The position numbers and the translations under genes were made by a program. Source: Cytophagales bacterium (GTDB taxonomy: Bacteria > Bacteroidota > Bacteroidia > Cytophagales > Cyclobacteriaceae). From it: a DNA stretch of 5,564 bases. The stretch is from NCBI GenBank assembly GCA_029262955.1, contig JAJCYL010000298.1:1-5564 (forward strand). Direction: 5' to 3'. Positions 1 through 5,564 of the stretch are shown here, one piece after another (positions within the stretch are counted from its first letter, which is position 1; every line of letters begins with the position of its first letter). The notes beneath the pieces were generated by a model. The model did no database searches, was not told the origin of the DNA, and saw only the letters and a list, made by a program, of their open reading frames with translations.

Positions 1-1
1 C

Positions 2-2434
2 GGAAGATCTCCTGTTCAATTAGGATCTAATGCGACCACAATTGGGCCGATCACCTGGATTATGAACCTGAATGGTATAATCACACCAACGTTGGTTAGT
101 GGACTTGCATCAGGAAGCGATTTTCCATTGGGAACCACTACCCAGGTTTTCGAAGTAAGAGATGCTTCGGATAATTCTACAACATGTAGTTTCGATGTAA
201 TTGTCTCGGTGGCAAGTTTGGACGCACCACTCGCGTCGGCTGCTACTGATGTCACAAACAATAGCTTTACCGCCAATTGGATTAGTGTCGCTGGTGCTAC
301 TGAGTATCTGGTTGATATTTCGTCAGACAACTTCCTTACTTTCTTACCTAATAGCCAGAGTATATCACTTGCAGGTACATCATTAAATATAACTGGCTTA
401 AGTCCGGGTGCTACTTATCAGTACAGGGTGACTGCGAAGAACGCAATGGGGATTTCAGTATATTCTAATACAGTGGTTCAGGGAACCTTTGCTGATCCTC
501 CTGTTGCATCGGCTGCCTCTAATGTGGCAGATGTCAGTTTCGAAGCCAATTGGGAAGTGGCGACAGGTGTGATTTTGTATGAGCTGGATGTGTCATCGGA
601 TGGGTTTGCATCTTTTGTGGCTGGTTACAACAGAGCAATTGTAACAGGTGGCAATGTTCAGGTTACTGGATTGACTCCGGGCACAGATTATAGTTACAGG
701 TTAAGGGCCCTAAATACATTGGGAGTATCATCAAATTCAAATGTGATTGAAGTTTCGACCCTTCCAGCTTCAACAAATGGCCTGGCAGCAAGTAATATTA
801 CCGAAAACTCATTCACCTTGAGTTGGGATGCTTTACCAGATGCAATAAGCTATCAGGTTGATGTCTCTCTGGATGACTTTGCCACTTTTGTCGGAGATTT
901 CAATGACAAGCAAACAGCCAATACCACAATAGAGGTTACTGGCCTCATTTCAGATACTGAATATGAAGCCCGAATATCAGTGGCGTTTGCAAATGGCGAT
1001 ATCTCTGTTGAATCTCATCCAATTTGGGTAAGGACCCTACTAGGAAGTCCGATGGCCAACGCGGCGTCTGAAATATCAGATGTTTCTTTTAGAGCGAATT
1101 GGGACAAAGTAAGAACTGTAAATGACTATACGGTTGAAGTTTCATCAGATGGTTTTGTGACTTCTGAAAGCCTTTTGGTCACCGGAATTTCATCTACGGT
1201 CATTGGCTTATCTGGAAACACAGATTACAGCTACAGAGTGAAGTCTGAAAAAGATGGTAATCAATCTGCATTTTCGAATGTGATAGATGTACTGACCCTT
1301 CCTTCGATTCCCCAGGATCCTGAGATTAGTAATGTCGCCTTCAACTCGTTTGACTTCAGTTGGACAGGAGATGCTCTGGAATTCTTAGTGGATATTTCAG
1401 AAAACTCTGATTTCTCAACTTTTGTAACCGGATATGAAGGTGCAATTGCTACAGTTAACGGAGTACAGATTACAGGATTAAATGAGAACACCATTTATTA
1501 CGCCAGGGTGAAGGCGCAGAATATAAGTGGTGAGTCAGATTATTCAGGAACGGTCGCTGCCTCAACAACTTCAGAGGCTGATTGTTACCCTGCATCAGTA
1601 GTTGAATTCGATCAAGGAAGAACAAAATATGGGTTCAGGGTCCACAGAAGACGTTCAAATCCTAATAAAGCACTGGGAGCTCCTCAGGAAAATAACAGCC
1701 TCAACTTTGTATCACTTGGGTATGGGGGGTCGATAACTTTCGAATTGGCGCAACCGCTGTTTGATGATGGCTCGTATGACCCTGATTTCATTGTAGTGGA
1801 AACTTCTTATGGTCTTGCCGGTGAAATGTGCATTGATGATCAGGAAAGGAATTATCCGGAATCCGCATTCATAGAAGTTTCGGAGGATAACAATACTTGG
1901 TTTAGTCTGCCGAATATCTATTGCCGAACTTCTTTTGTAGACATCTCGCCTGCAGTTGATAATGGATTACAAGCTGTTAATTATATCAGAATTACAGATG
2001 CTTCGAATAAATTGTGGTTCGGTTTCTTCTCTGATGGGTATGATATCGATGGATTAATTTTATGTCCAAGTGAAGTAAGTTCTGCCTTTGATCGCTTAGT
2101 CAATGCCAGAGAGAATACTAATAACACCGTAGTTGACTGGGATTTCTTCAACACAGCTCCAAATGAGGAGGGAGATCGTCCAGCACTGGCAATTTACCCT
2201 AATCCTATTGCTGAGAATGAGGATATAAGGATCGCCCTCTATTCACCTCAGACTGACGAAGAGGCAGTTGTTCAGGTATTTGATATTCAAGGTCTATTGG
2301 TACTGGAAGAGCGTGTTGATGTTCTTGAGGGAAATAATCAGTTCAATTTTCAACAGAATTTAGTACGAGGCATCTACATACTTCAGTACACTTCTGGATC
2401 TTTCAGCGAAACAATAAAGTTTTCTAAAGAATAA
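2..2434 (+). CDS. Large T9SS-secreted surface protein with HYR and FN3 modules (5' partial)
   Basis: The frame is open to the left edge, so the true start is outside the window; the ATG at 62 lies inside a HYR module and is not a start. The visible 810 residues read in order: end of a HYR domain (about 1-72, with the typical FPLGTTT and STTCSFDV strings), five FN3 repeats (about 74-524), a domain bounded by Cys528 and Cys688, a polar linker (689-728), and a T9SS type A sorting domain (729-810). It should be exported by Sec, cross the outer membrane through the type IX system, and be anchored to or released from the cell surface. HYR and FN3 modules normally serve as adhesive or spacer units; no catalytic motif is visible. 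An adhesin or matrix role is therefore inference, and an enzyme domain could lie in the missing N-terminal part. The stop is TAA at 2432, followed closely by a terminator. Confidence 0.93.
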   Translation, partial: GRSPVQLGSNATTIGPITWIMNLNGIITPTLVSGLASGSDFPLGTTTQVFEVRDASDNSTTCSFDVIVSVASLDAPLASAATDVTNNSFTANWISVAGATEYLVDISSDNFLTFLPNSQSISLAGTSLNITGLSPGATYQYRVTAKNAMGISVYSNTVVQGTFADPPVASAASNVADVSFEANWEVATGVILYELDVSSDGFASFVAGYNRAIVTGGNVQVTGLTPGTDYSYRLRALNTLGVSSNSNVIEVSTLPASTNGLAASNITENSFTLSWDALPDAISYQVDVSLDDFATFVGDFNDKQTANTTIEVTGLISDTEYEARISVAFANGDISVESHPIWVRTLLGSPMANAASEISDVSFRANWDKVRTVNDYTVEVSSDGFVTSESLLVTGISSTVIGLSGNTDYSYRVKSEKDGNQSAFSNVIDVLTLPSIPQDPEISNVAFNSFDFSWTGDALEFLVDISENSDFSTFVTGYEGAIATVNGVQITGLNENTIYYARVKAQNISGESDYSGTVAASTTSEADCYPASVVEFDQGRTKYGFRVHRRRSNPNKALGAPQENNSLNFVSLGYGGSITFELAQPLFDDGSYDPDFIVVETSYGLAGEMCIDDQERNYPESAFIEVSEDNNTWFSLPNIYCRTSFVDISPAVDNGLQAVNYIRITDASNKLWFGFFSDGYDIDGLILCPSEVSSAFDRLVNARENTNNTVVDWDFFNTAPNEEGDRPALAIYPNPIAENEDIRIALYSPQTDEEAVVQVFDIQGLLVLEERVDVLEGNNQFNFQQNLVRGIYILQYTSGSFSETIKFSKE
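221..1573 (+). repeat. Array of five tandem FN3 repeats (protein-level)
   Basis: Five consecutive fibronectin type III-like units start near 221, 494, 770, 1046 and 1307 and are 91, 92, 92, 87 and 89 residues long. Each has an SFxxxW strand near its start (SFTANW, SFEANW, SFTLSW, SFRANW, SFDFSW). Each also has a Y/F-x-V-D/E-I/V-S segment followed by an acidic DxF-like stretch, a GL turn (TGL or IGL), and a Y-x-x-R strand (YQYRV, YSYRL, YEARI, YSYRV, YYARV). The repeats are conserved as protein but diverged at the DNA level, so this is not a recent expansion. Such arrays usually act as stalks that hold functional domains away from the cell. Confidence 0.88.
1583..2065 (+). other. Cysteine-bounded domain before the T9SS signal (unnamed Bacteroidota surface domain)
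   Basis: Residues 528-688 of the visible protein form a unit distinct from the FN3 repeats. It begins at Cys528, and has RRRSNPNKALGAPQ, then FVSLGYGGSITFEL, then PDFIVVETSYG, an FIEVSEDNNTW strand and an acidic DGYDIDG motif (678-684) just before Cys688. Its four cysteines (528, 610, 641, 688) are the only ones in the visible protein apart from the HYR cysteine, which suggests two disulfides. The strand-rich pattern suggests a beta-sandwich, and the acidic motif could bind calcium. From memory, similar ALGxPQ...FVSLGFGG strings recur in Bacteroidota secreted proteins. I cannot attach a family name or a function. Confidence 0.6.
2186..2431 (+). other. T9SS type A C-terminal sorting domain
   Basis: The last 82 residues open with LAIYPNP, the hallmark start of the type A sorting domain (TIGR04183 family). 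They continue with an IRIAL strand, VVQVFDIQGLLVLEERV (the usual V-x-D-x-x-G-x-x-V pattern), a RGIYILQY strand and a short tail ending in IKFSKE. In this family the domain directs the protein through the type IX outer-membrane translocon and is commonly removed by the sortase PorU. Its presence is the best taxonomic marker in the window. Confidence 0.93.
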
Positions 2435-2454
2435 ATGATTAATACTTCTTTGGT

Positions 2455-2487
2455 AAAGCCATCCTCTTATTTAGGATGGCTTTTTTT
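2455..2487 (+). terminator. Strong intrinsic terminator after the surface protein gene
   Basis: A perfect 11-bp stem (2455-2465, AAAGCCATCCT, paired with 2473-2483, AGGATGGCTTT) encloses a 7-nt loop at 2466-2472. A run of seven T (2481-2487) overlaps the last stem bases and continues past them. It lies 20 bases after the TAA stop of the surface protein, as expected for a Rho-independent terminator. It separates that gene from the downstream operon, which must have its own promoter or depend on read-through. Confidence 0.93.
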
Positions 2488-2523
2488 ATTGAATTTTGAA
2501 CCATTTAAGGTTACGTTCGACTT

Positions 2524-2531
2524 TAGTTTTG
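2524..2531 (+). promoter_or_regulatory. Possible Bacteroidota -7 box (weak)
   Basis: TAGTTTTG matches the Bacteroidota -7 consensus TAnnTTTG exactly and lies between the terminator and the preferred TTG start at 2544. A -33 TTG at the usual spacing of about 20 bases is missing; the nearest TTG (2496-2498) is about 25 bases upstream. A transcript from here would have a leader of only a few bases. This is a candidate promoter for the downstream operon, supported only by one short match and by the need for a promoter after the terminator. Confidence 0.25.
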
Positions 2532-2543
2532 GAATTGACAAGT

Positions 2544-2933
2544 TTGGATAAACACAGCATTTACAAAATACCATTTTTAATAGCACTTTCGAATGGCATT
2601 TTATCGGTTTTTGGCCTTTCGGCAGGATTTGAACACTATTTTTTCCTGGCAGCGATACTGTCTGCTGTTATTGTGCTGGGTCGGAACCAGCATTCAAATT
2701 TATTTCAAACCTCCCTAATAATGGGTGTATTAATTGCTGCGGCTACCGGTATTCCACAAGCGCTTTTTATGGATACTTATTTTCAAAATAATCCTGATTA
2801 TGTGGATTTAGGAAATTCGTTGCCGTTAAACCCACGTACTTATACCTTCGTGATGATTCCAGTGTTTGGAGCTGCCATTGGCCTTGTCATTACTGGTCTC
2901 ACTTGGTTGTTAGTAAGAATTTTGAAGAGATGA
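2544..2933 (+). CDS. Small four-helix integral membrane protein, unknown function
   Basis: No ATG exists upstream of the first hydrophobic segment. Candidate starts are TTG at 2496, 2529, 2535 and 2544. I prefer 2544 because GGAA lies nine bases before it and because the start at 2496 would put the operon's promoter region inside the gene; the N-terminus then reads MDKHSIYKIP. The 129-residue product has four predicted membrane segments (about 7-27, 31-46, 54-76 and 100-125). A polar loop at 77-99 contains NNPDYVD, and the basic tail is RILKR. Lysines at both ends suggest that both termini are cytoplasmic. I do not recognise the family; it is loosely reminiscent of small Bacteroidota membrane DUFs such as DUF4199, but this is not established. 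Its stop overlaps the start of the LolA-like gene (ATGA at 2930-2933), so the two are probably co-translated and it may belong to the same transport system. Confidence 0.66.
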   Translation: MDKHSIYKIPFLIALSNGILSVFGLSAGFEHYFFLAAILSAVIVLGRNQHSNLFQTSLIMGVLIAAATGIPQALFMDTYFQNNPDYVDLGNSLPLNPRTYTFVMIPVFGAAIGLVITGLTWLLVRILKR

Positions 2934-3682
2934 TTAAGATTTTAAACTTTTTATTAGTTATTGGTTTATCAGGAGCAAATACACTTTTCGGTCAACCTAC
3001 TGCTCTTGAAATTATCAAGAAGGCTGATGAAAAAATGAGAGGCACCTCAAATCGCTCAGTAATGACCATGAAGATCGTGAGACCGGAGTGGTCGAGAGAG
3101 ATTCAGATGAAGGGCTGGGCGATGGGGCAGGAATATAGCTTGATACTTATAAGCGCTCCAGCCCGTGACAAAGGAACGGCCACTTTAAAAAGAGATAAAG
3201 AGATTTGGAGCTGGCAGCCTTCCATCGATCGGGTGGTAAAGCTGCCCCCATCTATGATGATGCAATCATGGATGGGTTCAGATTTTACCAATGATGACCT
3301 GGTGAGAGAATCTTCTATCGTTAACGACTATACCCACGAACTTGTGGGAGATACTATCCTGGCCGACAGGTCTACTCATAAAATCCTGCTGATCCCCAAG
3401 GAAAACGCACCGGTGGTTTGGGGTAAGATACATGCCTATATCACAAAGGAAGAATATATTCAGCTCCTGATTAAGTATTTTGATGAAGATGGGTATTTAA
3501 TCAATACCATGGTGATGTCGGATATCAAAGACATCGGAGGAAGAACAATTCCTACGATTTTAGAGATGATTCCCGCCGAAAATCCCGATCACAAGACAGT
3601 AATTACCTATCAGGATATTGCCTTCGACATACCGATGAAAGAGAGTTTCTTTAGTATTCAAAGCATGAAAAGAATTAGGTAA
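2930..3682 (+). CDS. LolA-like outer-membrane lipoprotein-sorting protein
   Basis: The start is ATG 2930, which overlaps the upstream stop (ATGA) and gives a clean signal peptide. A TTG at 2903 would only add nine polar residues before it. The 250-residue product has a hydrophobic segment at about 4-20 with cleavage probably near residue 21 (TLFG/QPTA). There is no lipobox cysteine, so it should be a soluble periplasmic protein. The mature part resembles the LolA-like family annotated as outer membrane lipoprotein-sorting protein (COG2834, PF17131 type). It has ADEKMRG near the N-terminus, a strand with IWSWQPSIDRVVKLP, and the family's signature MQSWMGSDFTNDDLVRES at 111-128. Members have an open beta-barrel half-pipe that binds acyl chains. 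With two FtsX-type permeases directly downstream it probably takes lipid or lipoprotein from them to the outer membrane. It is longer than classical LolA (about 200 residues), and the cargo is unknown. The stop overlaps the next start (TAATG). Confidence 0.88.
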   Translation: MIKILNFLLVIGLSGANTLFGQPTALEIIKKADEKMRGTSNRSVMTMKIVRPEWSREIQMKGWAMGQEYSLILISAPARDKGTATLKRDKEIWSWQPSIDRVVKLPPSMMMQSWMGSDFTNDDLVRESSIVNDYTHELVGDTILADRSTHKILLIPKENAPVVWGKIHAYITKEEYIQLLIKYFDEDGYLINTMVMSDIKDIGGRTIPTILEMIPAENPDHKTVITYQDIAFDIPMKESFFSIQSMKRIR

Positions 3683-4896
3683 TGTATCTCAAACTTGCCT
3701 GGCGGAATATCTGGAGAAATAAGCGACGGACCCTCATCACCCTCGCAGCTATCGCATTTGCGGTATTCTTTGCATGCGTAATGCAATCTATGCAGTTGGG
3801 GTCATATGAACGAATGGTGGATAATGTGGTGCGCTTCCATACTGGTTATGTTCAGGTTCACGATAGTGGCTATTGGGATGACCGCACACTCGATAAGAGT
3901 TTTATTTATGACCAGGAGGTCAAAGAAATGATTGAGTCAACCGCAGACATCCAGGTTGCAGTTCCTCGCCTGGAGTCTTTTGCCCTTGCTGCTTACAAGA
4001 ATCAATCAAAGGGGGCATTAGTGATAGCAACTGATCCGGAAGCGGAGGACGGTCTTACACTGCTAAAGAGCAAACTGCTTTCAGGAGAATACCTGGAAAT
4101 AGCGGATAAAGCTGTTTTGGTAGGAAGCGGACTGGCAGAATACCTTAAGATGACAATTGGAGACACTTTGATTTTAATCGGTCAGGGCTACCACGGAGTA
4201 AATGCTGCTGGTAAGTATCCGATTAAGGGCATTGTAAAATTCCCTGCACCTGACCTTAATAATCAATTGATTTATCTGCCACTCATTGAAGGTCAATGGC
4301 TTTATGGTGCGGAAAATCGGTTGACATCTTTAGCACTGGTTTTACCATCTGATGACGAGGTTGAATCCGTTATTAGTTCTACTAAAAGACTGTTGAGTAG
4401 CGATTTTGAGGTGATGGGATGGAGAGAAATGCTACCTGAATTAGTTCAGCAAATTGAGTTGGATTATGTGGGAGGCCTGATCATGTTAGCCATACTTTAT
4501 TCAATCATCGGGTTTGGAATATTTGGAACTTTTCTAATGATGGCAAGGGAGAGAAGGCACGAATTTGGCATTATGATGGCCATTGGGATGAAGAGAATAA
4601 AACTGCAAACCATTCTTTTATTAGAAACTTTATTAATGGCCGGCGTTGCAGTGGTAGCAGGTATTTTGTTGAGTTTACCAATTGCTACTTACTTCCACTT
4701 TAATCCGATACCTCTTACCGGTGAATTTGCTGATGCCATAGAAAAATTCGGAGTTGAGCCTGTTATTCCCTTTTCATTGGATCCATCTTTATTCTTACAG
4801 CAGGCTAAAGTCATTTTTGGTTTGACATTGATATTAAGTATTTACCCCATTTGGTCTGTTTTCAAGTTAAAAATTGCAACTGCGATTAGAGATTGA
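3682..4896 (+). CDS. ABC transporter permease, FtsX/LolC-E type
   Basis: This is a 404-residue inner-membrane permease with a MacB/LolC-E layout. It has a cytoplasmic N-terminal amphipathic stretch (LAWRNIWRNKRRT), TM1 at about 19-37, a periplasmic domain at about 38-262, and TM2 at 264-286. A coupling helix with ARERRHEFGIMMAIGMKR (288-305) follows, then TM3 at 309-333, a periplasmic loop of about 40 residues and TM4 at 374-394. The REFGIMMAIG stretch is typical of FtsX-domain permeases (PF02687), and the periplasmic part corresponds to a MacB_PCD-like domain. It has no fused ATPase, so it needs a separate LolD-like nucleotide-binding subunit. Its ATG shares one base with the TAA of the LolA-like gene, which argues for coupling. 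It most likely pairs with the next gene product and passes substrate to the LolA-like protein. Assignment as a true LolC or LolE is not possible from sequence reading alone. Confidence 0.9.
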   Translation: MYLKLAWRNIWRNKRRTLITLAAIAFAVFFACVMQSMQLGSYERMVDNVVRFHTGYVQVHDSGYWDDRTLDKSFIYDQEVKEMIESTADIQVAVPRLESFALAAYKNQSKGALVIATDPEAEDGLTLLKSKLLSGEYLEIADKAVLVGSGLAEYLKMTIGDTLILIGQGYHGVNAAGKYPIKGIVKFPAPDLNNQLIYLPLIEGQWLYGAENRLTSLALVLPSDDEVESVISSTKRLLSSDFEVMGWREMLPELVQQIELDYVGGLIMLAILYSIIGFGIFGTFLMMARERRHEFGIMMAIGMKRIKLQTILLLETLLMAGVAVVAGILLSLPIATYFHFNPIPLTGEFADAIEKFGVEPVIPFSLDPSLFLQQAKVIFGLTLILSIYPIWSVFKLKIATAIRD

Positions 4897-4897
4897 T

Positions 4898-5564
4898 ATG
4901 ATAGCACTAATAGCCTGGAGAAACGTCTGGAGAAACAGGACACGAAGCATCGCCGTAATCGGGGCGGTCGTTGTGGGTGTCTGGGGATTGATCTTTGCTT
5001 TCGGATTTATGACAGGTTTTATGGCCGACTTTGTCAGTAATGCCATCTTAAGGGATTACTCTCATTTACAAATTCATCATAAAGATTTCAAAAGAGATAA
5101 TGAGATTCAATATTCAATTCCTGGAGCCATGGAATTGATATCTGACGTTAGTGAAAACCCGGAAGTAAGTGCCGTTAGTGGCCGAGTACTGGTCAATGGA
5201 ATGATCAATTCCCCCAAGACAGCCAGTGGAGTAAGAGTTTACGGCATCGACCTTGAACAAGAGGCAGCGACTACCAATCTTGATTCACTAATTGTTGAAG
5301 GAGATTATTTCCAGAGTATTTCACGGAACCCCTTATTGATTCCGAAGTCTTTGGCCGAGAAGTTAAAGGTGAAATTGAGATCGAAAGTTGTGCTTACTTT
5401 TCAGAACCTCAATGGTGATATCACAGCTGGCGCATTTAGAATCACCGGTCTCTTCGAGAAAAATGCGGCAGGCGGTAGTGAGATGACGGTTTTTGTTAGA
5501 AAAGGAGACTTGCAAAGTTTACTAGGACTGACAAATGATATACACGAGATTGCTATTTTATTAA
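4898..5564 (+). CDS. Second ABC transporter permease, FtsX/LolC-E type (3' partial)
   Basis: The ATG at 4898 follows the previous TGA (4894-4896) after one base, and the frame stays open to the right edge, giving 222 residues. The N-terminus MIALIAWRNVWRNRTRS closely parallels the AWRNIWRNKRRT start of the upstream permease. One membrane segment follows at about 18-40, then the start of the periplasmic domain with SHLQIHH, the counterpart of GYVQVHD in the partner. The visible periplasmic part (VYGIDLEQE, LLIPKSLAEKL, FRITGLFE) fits a MacB_PCD-like domain. The FtsX domain with TM2-TM4 should lie beyond the window. Paralogy and adjacency suggest that the two permeases form a heterodimer, as LolC and LolE do. 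A LolD-type ATPase gene is expected downstream but is not seen. Confidence 0.88.
   Translation, partial: MIALIAWRNVWRNRTRSIAVIGAVVVGVWGLIFAFGFMTGFMADFVSNAILRDYSHLQIHHKDFKRDNEIQYSIPGAMELISDVSENPEVSAVSGRVLVNGMINSPKTASGVRVYGIDLEQEAATTNLDSLIVEGDYFQSISRNPLLIPKSLAEKLKVKLRSKVVLTFQNLNGDITAGAFRITGLFEKNAAGGSEMTVFVRKGDLQSLLGLTNDIHEIAILL

Noticed and set aside
62..64. ATG at 62 as the start of the surface protein
   Set aside because: The frame remains open to the left edge and the upstream residues continue the HYR module; there is no signal peptide after this ATG.
16..330. Open frame of 104 codons on the minus strand
   Set aside because: It lies wholly antisense to the HYR/FN3 coding region, whose frame is clearly real, and its product has no recognisable domain.
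201..386. Open frame of 61 codons on the plus strand
   Set aside because: It is an out-of-frame shadow inside the FN3 region, with no initiation signal or family resemblance.
1261..1494. Open frame of 77 codons on the minus strand
   Set aside because: It is antisense to the fifth FN3 repeat and has low-complexity content typical of a shadow frame.
2435..2549. ATG-initiated frame of 37 codons directly after the surface protein stop
   Set aside because: It reads straight through the terminator hairpin and ends without any domain or good initiation signal; it is most likely chance.
2903..2905. TTG at 2903 as the start of the LolA-like gene
   Set aside because: It would add nine polar residues ahead of a normal signal peptide; ATG 2930 fits the signal peptide and the ATGA overlap.
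3103..3291. Open frame of 62 codons on the minus strand
   Set aside because: It is antisense to the core of the LolA-like gene, including its signature motif.

Overview
The window looks like chromosomal DNA from a member of the Bacteroidota. The clearest sign is the C-terminus of the first gene, a type IX secretion (T9SS) type A sorting domain, which is essentially confined to that phylum. HYR and FN3 surface modules, moderately AT-rich DNA and weak Shine-Dalgarno sequences agree with this. A marine or free-living Cytophagales or Flavobacteriia member is a guess. All genes are on the + strand, and there are no RNA genes, insertion sequences or CRISPR arrays that I can see.

Left part (2..2434): the 3' end of a large secreted, multi-domain surface protein. 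The visible 810 residues contain the end of a HYR module, five FN3 repeats, a cysteine-bounded domain of about 160 residues and the T9SS sorting domain. The gene starts outside the window. A strong intrinsic terminator (2455..2487) follows it and isolates it from the next genes.

Right part (about 2544..5564): a tightly packed, probably translationally coupled operon. It encodes a small four-helix membrane protein with no ATG start (unknown function), a LolA-like periplasmic protein with a signal peptide (2930..3682), a FtsX/LolC-E-type ABC permease (3682..4896), and a second, paralogous permease (4898 to the right edge, cut off). The first two junctions overlap (ATGA, TAATG) and the last has a one-base gap. 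A likely reading is a Lol-like machine: two permeases form a heterodimer in the inner membrane, an ATPase that should lie just downstream powers it, and the LolA-like protein carries a lipoprotein or other lipid across the periplasm. The substrate cannot be read from the sequence.

Nothing here is clearly a new system. The points most worth a second look are the non-canonical LolA-permease-permease operon with its coupled small membrane protein, and the unnamed domain before the T9SS signal.
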